Shown here: piece by piece, positions 17,225 through 26,093 of the stretch
Layout of the letters: each line of letters starts with the position of its first letter
Numbering within the stretch: position 1 is the first letter of the stretch
Assembly: GCF_014084125.1 (NCBI RefSeq)
Contig: NZ_CP048405.1
Location: 1,364,001-1,428,000 of the forward strand
Direction of reading: 5' to 3'
Length of the DNA stretch: 64,000 nucleotides
Origin: Streptacidiphilus sp. PB12-B1b
GTDB lineage: Bacteria > Actinomycetota > Actinomycetes > Streptomycetales > Streptomycetaceae
Made by a program: the position numbers and the translations under genes
Notes under the pieces: model-generated
What the model was told of the DNA's origin: nothing
Databases searched by the model: none
Seen by the model: the letters and a program-made list of their open reading frames with translations, nothing else

Positions 17225-17623
17225 GTGCCCCAGAACCCTGTGCTGCTGTACGACGGGGACTGCGCCTTCTGCTCCAGCAGCGTCCGGTTCGCCGAGCGCC
17301 GCCTGGGCACCGAGGGCTGGCAGGCGACGCCGTTCCAGTTCGCCGACATGCCCGCCATCGCCGAGTTCACCGGCCACCGGGCCACGGTGGACCGGGCCGA
17401 GCACGAGGTGCTCTGGGTCACGCCCACCCGTCAGGTGTACGGCGGCGCGCAGGCGGTGGCCCGGCTGCTGCTCCGCACCGGCCCGGCGCCGGTGGCCTTC
17501 GCGGCGGCGGCGAGCCTGCTGCCGCCGATCGGCCTGCTGGCCGCCGGCGTCTACCGGCTGGTGGCGCTCAACCGGCACCGGCTGCCCGGCGGTACGGCGC
17601 AGTGCGCCCTGCCTCGGCGCTGA
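17225..17623 (+). CDS. DCC-family (DUF393) thiol-disulfide oxidoreductase
   Basis: The protein opens with the family hallmark Tyr-Asp-Gly-Asp-Cys-Ala-Phe-Cys (a Cys-x-x-Cys redox pair) and continues with Trp-Gln-Ala-Thr-Pro-Phe-Gln and a C-terminal hydrophobic helix, about 132 residues in all. AGGAG sits nine bases before the GTG at 17225; an in-frame ATG at 17216 is too close to it. DCC proteins accompany HTTM proteins in many genomes, and an HTTM-like gene is present at 8226. Its last 56 bases overlap the tail of the convergent LuxR gene. Confidence 0.8.
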   Translation: MPQNPVLLYDGDCAFCSSSVRFAERRLGTEGWQATPFQFADMPAIAEFTGHRATVDRAEHEVLWVTPTRQVYGGAQAVARLLLRTGPAPVAFAAAASLLPPIGLLAAGVYRLVALNRHRLPGGTAQCALPRR

Positions 17624-18659
17624 GCACCGGGGACAGCGGGGGCCCGGCCGGGTCGTCCAGCAGCCCGGCCCGGGTGAGGTGCACCGCGGCCTGGAAGCGG
17701 CTCTGCACGCCCAACCGGTTCTGCAGGGTGGCGATGGCCCGGCTCAGCGTCCTCGGGGAGACGCTGAGCTGACGGGCGATCGCGTCGTCCTTCGCGCCCA
17801 TGGCGAGCATCCTGACGATCGCCAGCTCCTGGGCGGTCAACGAGAGCAGCCCGGCGTGCTCGGCCTCGTGCAGCACCTCGTCCGCCATCGAGGCGCCGTG
17901 CCAGTGGAAGTCGAAGATGGCCTCCAGCGAGCGCACGACCTCGGCGCTGCGGATGGCGAAGGCGCCCTTCGAGGTGTCCTCGGGGGCGATCGGCAGCACC
18001 GCCAGGTTCTCGTCCAGCAGGATCATCCGGATCGGCAGGTAGGACGCCAGCCGGACGTCGGCGCCCTGGTGGGTGGCCTCGGCCAGGTAGTCGCGGACAT
18101 AGCCGATCGAGGCGATGTGCCTGGGGTACAGGGCCTTGATCTGCACGCCCCGGGAGATCACCTCGATGTCCCGCATGATCATCTCGTCGATCAGCTCCTG
18201 CGGCGGGGCCCCGCCCGGGTGCATCACCAGCTGTCGCTGCTGGATTCCGCCCACCCGCTCCTGGATGAAGGCGTTGACCTCGGCGCCGGAGGGCAGCAGC
18301 TCGATGTGCGCCCCGCCGGCCAGCTGCCCCTCCATCGGGAAGCTCCGCATCAGCGTCCTGACCCGGTCCCGGGTACTGGCCAGGCGGCGCCGGCCCTCCG
18401 CCAGGATCTGCTCCTCGGACGCGAGCAGCCGGGTCAGCGCCTCCTCGGGGCGGGTGCAGGTGTAGCCCGAGGGCACCGTCGGGGTGGGGGTGAGCAGCCC
18501 GAGATCGGCGAGCCGGGCAACCGCCTGCTCCACCTGCACCGGCTCGGCCCCCACCTCCGGGCCGAGCGTGGCCGCATCCCAGTCCGTTCGCCCGCCCGCC
18601 GTCCAGTACAGCAGCCGGGCCAAGTTGTCGATCCTGTCCTCGGGCTCTTCGTTCTTCAC
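17568..18659 (-). CDS. LuxR-type regulator with TrmB-like N-terminus
   Basis: This 363-residue protein has an N-terminal winged-helix-like segment (about 20-75), a central domain resembling the effector region of TrmB/LuxR regulators of Streptomyces, and a LuxR helix-turn-helix near the C-terminus (Leu-Thr-Ala-Gln-Glu-Leu at about 270, then Ala-Arg-Gln-Leu-Ser-Val-Ser-Pro-Arg-Thr-Leu). The GTG at 18659 has a perfect GGAGGAG site six bases upstream; the longer ATG frame from 18800 is not supported. It lies divergent to the megasynthase and is its likely local regulator. Its 3' end overlaps the DCC gene by 56 bases on opposite strands. Confidence 0.85.
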   Translation of the reverse strand: MKNEEPEDRIDNLARLLYWTAGGRTDWDAATLGPEVGAEPVQVEQAVARLADLGLLTPTPTVPSGYTCTRPEEALTRLLASEEQILAEGRRRLASTRDRVRTLMRSFPMEGQLAGGAHIELLPSGAEVNAFIQERVGGIQQRQLVMHPGGAPPQELIDEMIMRDIEVISRGVQIKALYPRHIASIGYVRDYLAEATHQGADVRLASYLPIRMILLDENLAVLPIAPEDTSKGAFAIRSAEVVRSLEAIFDFHWHGASMADEVLHEAEHAGLLSLTAQELAIVRMLAMGAKDDAIARQLSVSPRTLSRAIATLQNRLGVQSRFQAAVHLTRAGLLDDPAGPPLSPVLSAEAGRTAPYRRAAGAG

Positions 18660-19235
18660 TCGAATCTCCTCCCCCAGCGCTGATCCTGCCCGTTGGATTC
18701 CGTACCGGTGCGCGGGGCGGGCGGTCCTTCGTACGAATCGGACGCGCAAGCAATGGTCGGGACTTTTACATACTTGGGTGCGGTGGTCAAGCGCAACCAA
18801 TCCCCGCCGGACGGCGGCCGATTTCCCGGCACGCGGGCCTGCTGCCGCCCGCGCGGACGGCTTGCTCCACCGGCGTCAACTGCCCTGAGCTGCGGCGTAT
18901 TCCGGCCGCACCCGGGCGGTGGGGTGAGGCCGCGGTGCCTGCCCCGACCGCCCTCGCGTCTCACCATGTGGACGCAGCGGCACCGCTGACCGTTCCTCGC
19001 CATGACGCGACGCCGCCCCGGGAATTGCTGGACTTCCCCGGGCGGCGGCGAAATAGTTGAGCGACGGCCGTTCATTCGCAGGGCCCTGGTGCGCCCATTC
19101 ATGGCTGACGGAAATGGGCCGGGAGAATACCGCCGACCTCTCCTCGAATTTCTTGCGCACCGACCGGTCACCGTCGTGTCCGCCCACGCCCCGGACCGGG
19201 CTCGACCACACCGCCTGAGACACCGAGGAAGTCCC
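18660..19235. promoter_or_regulatory. Divergent promoter region between LuxR gene and megasynthase
   Basis: This 576-base gap holds no supportable gene. An AT-richer patch near 18755-18780 and another near 19045-19075 are plausible promoter positions for the two divergent genes. A plus-strand open frame from 19002 runs into the megasynthase but has poor codon character and no ribosome site, so I treat it as leader. No clear operator palindrome was seen. Confidence 0.45.
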
Positions 19236-22200
19236 GTGCTGCCAGCAGCCACCCCCCTGTCTATGCCGCTGCCCGTGCCGCCGCCCCTGGCCCTGAGCCA
19301 AGGCGCGGAGATCCACCTGACCGGCGACGATCCGGCCGACGCCGTCACCGCGCTGCTGACCACCGCCGTCCGCGCGCCGGACGCCGGGGTGGTGACCGTC
19401 TCCGCGGACGGCCAGCCGAGCACCCTCACCTACCCCGAGCTGCTGGAACGGGCCCGCCGCCTGCTGTCCGGGCTGCGGGCGCAGGGCGCCGCCCCGGGGG
19501 ATCACATCGTGCTCCAGGGGCTGCAACTGCCGGACTTCTTCCCGGCGTTCTGGGCCTGCCTGCTGGGCGGCCTGCGCCCCGCGGCCATCGCCGGCGCTTG
19601 CGAGGGCGGTGCCGGCGGCCCGGTGCTGGAACGCCTGGTCCACAGCTGGCGGCTGCTGGACCGGCCGTTGATCGTCACCGACGCCCCGGGCGCCGCCGCG
19701 GTGCGCCGCCAGGCCGGGCGGTTCGGCCCCGACGAGCCCAGGACCGTGGACGTCGCGGCCCTGGCCGGGCACGCGCCCGCCAGCGACCACCACCGGCCCG
19801 CCGAGGACGACATCGCCCTGCTCATGCTCTCCTCGGGCAGCACCGGAGCGCCCAAGGCGGCGCAGCTCACCCATCGGGCGCTCGCCGAGTTCGCCCACGG
19901 CGCGCGCCGCACGCTGGGCCTGGACCCCGGCGACTCCACGCTCAACTGGCTGCCGGTCGACCACAGCGGCGCCTTCCTGCTGCACCACCTGCTGGAGGTC
20001 TTCGTCGGCTGCACCAATGTGCACGCGCCGACCGAACTCGTCCTGGGCGAGCCGCTGCGCTGGCTGGACCTGCTCGCCGAGCACCGGACCACCCACACCT
20101 GGGCGCCGATGTTCGGCTACCGGCTCGTCTCCCAGGCCCTGGCCCGGAACCCCGGCAGGCACTGGGACCTCACGCCGATCCGGATCCTGCTCTCCGGCGG
20201 GGAGCAGATCCTGCCGTCGTCGGTGGCCGAGTTCCTCGCCGCCACCGCCGCCCACGGCGTCCCCGGCGACTCCTTCGTACCGGCCTGGGGCATGGCCGAG
20301 ACCACGACCGGCATCGCCTACGGGCGCCGCCCCGCCGATGGCGCCGGCGTCCACCGGGTCCTGCGGTCCAGCCTGGGCGGCGAGTTGGTGTTCGCGGACG
20401 ACAGCGCCGACGGCCCGGAGGTGCTGACCTTCGTGTCGGTCGGGCCCCCCGAGCCCGGCGCCGCCCTGCGGATCGTGGACGGCGCGGGCACGCTGCTCCC
20501 GGAGCGGCGGATCGGCCGACTGCAGGTGCGCTCCGCCCGGGTCACCGCCGGCTACGCCAACGACGCGCGGGCCACCGCCGCCGCCTTCGCCGACGGGGAC
20601 TGGCTGGAGACCGGGGACCTCGGATACCTGGCGGGCGGGGAGCTGGTGATCACCGGCCGGGCCAAGGACGTCATCATCCTCAACGGCCAGAACCACTACT
20701 GCCAGGAGATCGAGGCGGCCGCCGCGACGGTCGCCGGGGTGACCGCCGGCGCGGTGGGCGCCTGCGGCGTCCCCAACCCCGCGACCGGGAGCGAGGACCT
20801 CGTCCTCCTGTTCGCGGCCCGGCCGGGCGATCCGGCCGAGCCGGAGCGGATCGGACGGGAGGTCAGGGCGGCGCTGTTCACCCGGCTGCGGCTGGTGGCG
20901 GCCAGGGTCGTGGCCGTGCCGACCGAGCGGTTCCCGATCACGGCCAGCGGCAAGGTCCGGCGCGGCGAACTCCGCGAACGGCTGCTGGCCGGGGAGTTCG
21001 ACGCCCCGGCCGCGCAAGGCGGTGCCGCTCCGGCTGCGCAGGGCAGTGCCGCTCCGGCCTCGCAGGGCGGCACCGACCCGCTCGACCTGGGGCGGATGGT
21101 CCGGGAGGCCGCCGCCGAGATCCTGGGCCGGGAGGTGGACGGCGCGTCCCCGTTCTACGAACTGGGCCTGACCTCGATCACCCTGGTCCGGCTGCGCGCT
21201 CTGCTGGAGCAGCGGTCGGGCCTGCCGATCCCGACCACGGCTCTCTTCGAACACCCCACCGTCGACGCCCTGACCGCGTTCCTGGCCGCCCGTCAGGCCG
21301 ACCTGTCGACGAGCCGGTCGCAGGACACCGGTCCGGCGCCCCGGCAGGCCCGCCCGACCGGGCCCGGCGGATCCGGCGACGACCGCAGGATCGCCGTCAT
21401 CGGCATGGCCGGACGGTTCCCCGGCGCCGCCGACCTCGACCAGTACTGGGCGAATCTGCGGGCCGGTGCCGACAGCGTGTCCGTCTTCACCCCCGACCAG
21501 CTGGATCGCGCCGGCATACCGCGCGAGCTGGCCGACCACCCCGACCACCGGCCGGTGGCAGGCGCCCTCGACGACGTGGACGGCTTCGACGCCGGGTTCT
21601 TCGGCATGAGCCCCAGCGAGGCCGAACTCACCGACCCAGCCCACCGGTTGTTCCTCCAGTGCTGCTACCACGCGCTGGAGCACGCCGGCTATGCGGGCCG
21701 GGGACAGCAGGGCCGGACGGGGGTCTTCGCCGGATCGGGCATGCAGCTCTACGGCCACCAGGACCGGGCCGGGGACCACGCCTCCGGGCCGGGCGCCGAT
21801 CCGCAGTCCGCGCTCGAGGCCGCGATCGGCGTCCAGCAGGACTTCCTCGCCTCCCGGGTCGCCTACCGGCTCGGACTGACCGGCCCGGCGATAGGGGTGC
21901 AGACCGCCTGCTCGACCTCGCTGGTGGCCGTGCACCTGGCGGTCCAGGCCCTGCTCGACGGCGACGCCGACATGGCCCTGGCCGGAGCGGCCGCCGTCCG
22001 CACGCCGCAGGAGCAGGGCTATCGGCACTCGCCCGGTTCGATCCTGTCGGCCACCGGCCGCTGCCGCCCCTTCGACGCCGCCGCGGACGGCACCGTCGGC
22101 GGCAACGGGGTCGCCGCCGTCCTGCTCAAGCGGTACGACCGGGCGCTCGCCGACGGCGACACCGTGCACGCGGTCATCCTCGGGACCGCCGTCAACAACG

Positions 22201-25200
22201 ACGGGCGGAGCAAGGTCGGCTTCACCGCGCCCAGCGTGGCCGGGCAGGTCGACGTGGTGCGGCAGGCACTGCACCGGGCCGGCGCGGCACCGGCGACCAT
22301 CTCCTACGTCGAGGCGCACGGCACCGGCACCCCGCTCGGCGACCCGGTCGAACTGCAGGCGCTGGCGCAGGCGCTCGGCGCCGACCGGGGCCCCGAGGAG
22401 CGCTGCGCGGTCGGCTCGGTCAAGGCCAACATCGGCCACCTGGACACCTGCGCGGGCATGGCCGGGCTGATCAAGGCCGTCCTGATGCTCCAACACGCCG
22501 AGCTGGTGCCCACGATCAACCTCGACCGGCACAACCCGGAACTCGACCTGGCCGGGGGCCGGTTCTTCATCCCGACCGCGCTGCGCCCGTGGCCGTCCGG
22601 CAGCGGCCCGCGCCGCGCCGGGGTGAGCGCGCTGGGCGTCGGCGGCACCAACGCCCATGTGGTGCTGGAGGAGCCGCCCGCCGTACCGGGCAGGCCGGAC
22701 CGCCGGGCCGCTGTGGTGCTCCCGGTCTCGGCGGCGGACCCGACCGCCCTGGACCGGCTCGCCGAGCGGCTCGCCGACCACCTCGACAGCGCGGCCACGG
22801 CGGACACCACCGATCTGGTCGCCGCCCTGGGCCTGGGCCGACCGCATCTGCCCTACCGGCGTGCGGTCGTCGGACGCGACCCGCGCGAACTGGCAGCCGC
22901 CCTGCGCGACCGCCCCACGGTCGGGCCCGCCCGTGCACAGCCGTCCCTGGCCTTCGCGTTCGCGGGCCAGGGGAGCATCCTGTCGGGGGCGGCCGCCCGG
23001 CTGTACGCGCAGTCCCCGGTCGCGCGCCGGGTCCTGGACGACTGCGAACAGCAGTACCGGCAGGACGTCGGCGGCTCCCTGCTCGACCTGCTGCTCCACG
23101 GCGACCCCGGCGACTCCGGCGCTCCCGGCGACCCTGATGCGGCCCCGGTCCGGTCGGACGGCACCGCGCAGCCCGCACTCTTCGCGCTCCAGGCCGCACA
23201 GGTCGAGGCCTGGCGCTCGCTCGGCGTCTCGCCGGGCGTCGTGCTCGGGCACAGCTTGGGCGAGTACGCGGCTCTCTACGTAGCCGGGGCCCTCACCCTG
23301 CACGACGGGCTGTGGATCACCGCCAGGAGAGGCGAGTTGATGTGGACCCGCACCGAACCCGGCGGCATGCTCGCCGTGGTGGCGGACCGGGGCACCGCCG
23401 AGGGGCTCGCCGCGGACACCGGTCTCGACCTGGCAGCGGCGAACGGTCCTGAACGCCATGTGCTGTCGGGCGGTGAGGCGGCCGTCGCCGCAGCCGTGCA
23501 GCTGCTCGAACGCCGGGACGTCCCCTGGCGGCGGCTCCCGGTGGAGCGCGCGTTCCACTCGGAGTCGATGGTTCCGGCCCTCCAGGAGTTCCAGCGGTAC
23601 CTGGACCGGCTCCGGCTCCGCCCGCTGCGCGTTCCGCTGGTGACCGCCGTCGAGGGAGCCCTGCTGCCGGTGGGGGCGGAACTGCCGCCCGGCTACCTGC
23701 GTCGGCAGGCCCGGAGCACCGTGGACTTCGATGCGGCACTGCGCGCGGTGGACCGTACCGGCTGTGCCCGGTACGTCGAGCTGGGGCCTGACGGATCGCT
23801 CAGCAGCCTGGGCCGACGGGCCCTGCCGGACAGCAGCTGGCACCCGACCCTGCGCAGAGGGCACGCGTACGCGCTGCTGCCGGCCCTCGCGGAACTGTAC
23901 GAGCAGGGCGTCGAGATCGACTGGCACGGACTCGCGGCGGAAGGCCGGCGGGTGCCGCTGCCGGGCTACCCGTTCAGCAGCACCCCGCTGCCCCGCAGGC
24001 ATCGGCCCCTCGGCCGGACCGACCCACTGGAGGAAGCCATGCCGCTGGAGGAAGCCGTGCCCAGCGAGGACGTACTGTCCCGGGTCGTCGAGTCGGTCGC
24101 CCGCCGGCTCGGAACCGGGGCCCAGGGCCTCGATCCCGACCGCACCTTCCTCGACCAGGGCGCCGACTCGTTGGCGCTGATGGCGATCGCCCGCGAACTG
24201 GGCAAGGAGTTCGACGCGCAGATCCCCCTGCGGGACCTCTTCGGCGACACCGACACCCCCCGCAGACTCGCCCAGCGCCTCGGGACCGCTGCCGTTCCCG
24301 TCCCAACTGCCGTCCCGGCCGCGGGCCCTGCCGCCCTCTCCGCCACCGTCCCTGTCACCGTCCCGGCCGTCGGCTCTGCCGCCGGGACGGCAGCTGCTCG
24401 GTCGGATGCACCTGCGGCCGACCTGTCTCCGGCGCCCGCCGTGGCCGACGCAGGGGGATCCGCGCCGGTGCTGCCCCTGCCCGCAGGGCCTCCGCCCGGG
24501 ACGGTCGCGGGGACCGCCGCATCGTCCCTGCTGGAGCGCCAACTCGTCCTGACCGAGCGCATGGTGGAGCAGGTCACCGGCCTGCTCCAGCGCCAGCTCG
24601 ACATCCTCGCCACCCCCGCCGCCGGGCCTGCCGCCCCCGCCGTCCAGCCTGCCGCCCTCGCTGCTGACCTCGCCGTCCCCGTCACCCAGCTCACCGCCCC
24701 CGCTGCCCAGCCCGTCGCCCCGGCTGCCCCCGCCGCCCAGCCGCTGCCCCCAGCCGGGACCGCGACCGGCGGCACGCCCGCACCCGCTTCCCTCGCCTCA
24801 GCTCCAGCCGCACCCGCGCTCACGCCCCGCGCCGCAGCGCCAGCCGCACCCGCGCCCGCACCCGCGCCCCGCGCCGCCGCTCCAGCCGCGCCCGCGCCCG
24901 CGCCCTCCGGCAGCGGGTGCGACTTCAGCCTGTACTTCTTCGGCGACTACCCCGATCAGGCCGCCGGTGACAAGTACGGCCTGATCATGGAGGCCGCCCA
25001 CTTCGCCGACCAGCAGGGCTTCCACGCCCTCTGGCTGCCGGAGCGGCACTTCCACTCCTTCGGCGCGCTGTTCCCCAACCCGTCCGTGCTGGCCGCCGCC
25101 CTCGCCACCCGGACGAGCAGGATCCGGCTGAACGCCGGTTCGGTGGTGCTGCCGCTGCACAACCCGATCCGGGTCGCCGAGGAATGGTCGGTGGTGGACA

Positions 25201-26093
25201 ACCTGTCGCACGGCCGGGCCGGGCTGTGCTTTGCCAGCGGCTGGCACGCCAACGACTTCGTCCTTGCCCCGGAGAACTTCGGCAGCCAACGCGAGCTGAT
25301 GTACCGCCGGCTGGAGACCGTCCGGCAGCTCTGGTCCGGCTCGGAGATCCGGGCCACCTCGGGCAGCGGGGAGCAGGTGGGCGTACGCCTGCACCCGGCC
25401 CCGGTGCAGGCGGCCCCGCCGATGTTCGCGGCCGTCGTCGGCAACCCGGAGAGCTACCGCCTCGCCGCCGAGCACGACCTGGGTGTCGTCACCAACCTGA
25501 TGGCGCAGAGCGTCGACCAGCTGCTCGCCAATATCGCCCTCTACCGCCGGACCCGGGCTGAGCACGGCCTGGACCCGGACGCGGGCCGGGTGGTGGTCCT
25601 GCTGCACACCTACCTGGGCGAGGACCTCGACCGGGCCCGGCAGGAGGCCTTCGCCCCGTTCTGCGACTACCTGCGCTCCTCGCTCTCGCTGTTCGACCAG
25701 GTGACCAACAGCCTCGGGCTGGAGATCGACCTCGACAACACCCCCGCCGACGACGTCGAGTTCCTCCTTGAGCAGGCCTACCGGCGCTACTGCGAGTCCC
25801 GCGCCCTGATCGGCACCCCGGACAGCTGCGCGCCGGTGGTCGAGCGGCTGCTGGCGGGGGAGTCGCCGAGATCGCCTGCTTCGTGGACTTCGGCGTCCCC
25901 GCGGACCGGGTCCTGGCCGGTCTGCCGCTCGTGGACGCCCTGCGTTCCCGCTTCGCACCCGGCGGGGAACACCGGCCCCAGCCGGTCGCCGTCACGGGCC
26001 GACCGCTCTCCCCGGCCCAGCGCCGGATCTGGTTCCTGGAGCAGCTGCACCCCGACCGCACCAGTTACAACGAGCCCAAGGCGATCCGACTGA
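19236..26093 (+). CDS. Hybrid megasynthase, first reading frame: AMP-ligase-ACP-KS-AT-ACP-luciferase-like monooxygenase
   Basis: GTG at 19236 follows GAGGAAG. Approximate domain positions in residues are as follows. The fatty-acyl-AMP ligase spans 1-590, with A3 motif Ser-Ser-Gly-Ser-Thr-Gly near 198 and A10 Lys near 570. ACP1 has its Ser near 646. The ketosynthase spans 718-1145, with Cys about 891 in Thr-Ala-Cys-Ser-Thr-Ser and both His motifs present. The acyltransferase spans 1236-1541, with Gly-His-Ser-Leu-Gly and Ala-Phe-His-Ser, which suggests malonyl-CoA. ACP2 has its Ser near 1643. A 200-residue Ala/Pro linker follows, then a luciferase-like flavin monooxygenase from 1895. True coding ends near 25860; beyond it the frame is shifted, and the last 77 codons to 26093 are out of register. 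It loads a fatty acid, extends it once and oxidises it before the NRPS half. Confidence 0.85.
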   Translation: MLPAATPLSMPLPVPPPLALSQGAEIHLTGDDPADAVTALLTTAVRAPDAGVVTVSADGQPSTLTYPELLERARRLLSGLRAQGAAPGDHIVLQGLQLPDFFPAFWACLLGGLRPAAIAGACEGGAGGPVLERLVHSWRLLDRPLIVTDAPGAAAVRRQAGRFGPDEPRTVDVAALAGHAPASDHHRPAEDDIALLMLSSGSTGAPKAAQLTHRALAEFAHGARRTLGLDPGDSTLNWLPVDHSGAFLLHHLLEVFVGCTNVHAPTELVLGEPLRWLDLLAEHRTTHTWAPMFGYRLVSQALARNPGRHWDLTPIRILLSGGEQILPSSVAEFLAATAAHGVPGDSFVPAWGMAETTTGIAYGRRPADGAGVHRVLRSSLGGELVFADDSADGPEVLTFVSVGPPEPGAALRIVDGAGTLLPERRIGRLQVRSARVTAGYANDARATAAAFADGDWLETGDLGYLAGGELVITGRAKDVIILNGQNHYCQEIEAAAATVAGVTAGAVGACGVPNPATGSEDLVLLFAARPGDPAEPERIGREVRAALFTRLRLVAARVVAVPTERFPITASGKVRRGELRERLLAGEFDAPAAQGGAAPAAQGSAAPASQGGTDPLDLGRMVREAAAEILGREVDGASPFYELGLTSITLVRLRALLEQRSGLPIPTTALFEHPTVDALTAFLAARQADLSTSRSQDTGPAPRQARPTGPGGSGDDRRIAVIGMAGRFPGAADLDQYWANLRAGADSVSVFTPDQLDRAGIPRELADHPDHRPVAGALDDVDGFDAGFFGMSPSEAELTDPAHRLFLQCCYHALEHAGYAGRGQQGRTGVFAGSGMQLYGHQDRAGDHASGPGADPQSALEAAIGVQQDFLASRVAYRLGLTGPAIGVQTACSTSLVAVHLAVQALLDGDADMALAGAAAVRTPQEQGYRHSPGSILSATGRCRPFDAAADGTVGGNGVAAVLLKRYDRALADGDTVHAVILGTAVNNDGRSKVGFTAPSVAGQVDVVRQALHRAGAAPATISYVEAHGTGTPLGDPVELQALAQALGADRGPEERCAVGSVKANIGHLDTCAGMAGLIKAVLMLQHAELVPTINLDRHNPELDLAGGRFFIPTALRPWPSGSGPRRAGVSALGVGGTNAHVVLEEPPAVPGRPDRRAAVVLPVSAADPTALDRLAERLADHLDSAATADTTDLVAALGLGRPHLPYRRAVVGRDPRELAAALRDRPTVGPARAQPSLAFAFAGQGSILSGAAARLYAQSPVARRVLDDCEQQYRQDVGGSLLDLLLHGDPGDSGAPGDPDAAPVRSDGTAQPALFALQAAQVEAWRSLGVSPGVVLGHSLGEYAALYVAGALTLHDGLWITARRGELMWTRTEPGGMLAVVADRGTAEGLAADTGLDLAAANGPERHVLSGGEAAVAAAVQLLERRDVPWRRLPVERAFHSESMVPALQEFQRYLDRLRLRPLRVPLVTAVEGALLPVGAELPPGYLRRQARSTVDFDAALRAVDRTGCARYVELGPDGSLSSLGRRALPDSSWHPTLRRGHAYALLPALAELYEQGVEIDWHGLAAEGRRVPLPGYPFSSTPLPRRHRPLGRTDPLEEAMPLEEAVPSEDVLSRVVESVARRLGTGAQGLDPDRTFLDQGADSLALMAIARELGKEFDAQIPLRDLFGDTDTPRRLAQRLGTAAVPVPTAVPAAGPAALSATVPVTVPAVGSAAGTAAARSDAPAADLSPAPAVADAGGSAPVLPLPAGPPPGTVAGTAASSLLERQLVLTERMVEQVTGLLQRQLDILATPAAGPAAPAVQPAALAADLAVPVTQLTAPAAQPVAPAAPAAQPLPPAGTATGGTPAPASLASAPAAPALTPRAAAPAAPAPAPAPRAAAPAAPAPAPSGSGCDFSLYFFGDYPDQAAGDKYGLIMEAAHFADQQGFHALWLPERHFHSFGALFPNPSVLAAALATRTSRIRLNAGSVVLPLHNPIRVAEEWSVVDNLSHGRAGLCFASGWHANDFVLAPENFGSQRELMYRRLETVRQLWSGSEIRATSGSGEQVGVRLHPAPVQAAPPMFAAVVGNPESYRLAAEHDLGVVTNLMAQSVDQLLANIALYRRTRAEHGLDPDAGRVVVLLHTYLGEDLDRARQEAFAPFCDYLRSSLSLFDQVTNSLGLEIDLDNTPADDVEFLLEQAYRRYCESRALIGTPDSCAPVVERLLAGESPRSPASWTSASPRTGSWPVCRSWTPCVPASHPAGNTGPSRSPSRADRSPRPSAGSGSWSSCTPTAPVTTSPRRSD
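25856..25860 (+). other. Frameshift site in the megasynthase (G5 run, one base short)
   Basis: Upstream of this G5 run the monooxygenase domain is read in one frame. Immediately downstream its expected end (Ala-Glu-Ile-Ala-Cys-Phe-Val-Asp-Phe-Gly-Val) is read in the next. Adding a single G restores an unbroken 3,728-residue protein from 19236 to 30421. Confidence 0.85.

Noticed and set aside
19002-19235. Upstream extension of the megasynthase start to 19002
   Set aside because: The extra 78 residues have no family similarity or ribosome site, whereas GTG 19236 has both a good site and the start of the ligase domain.
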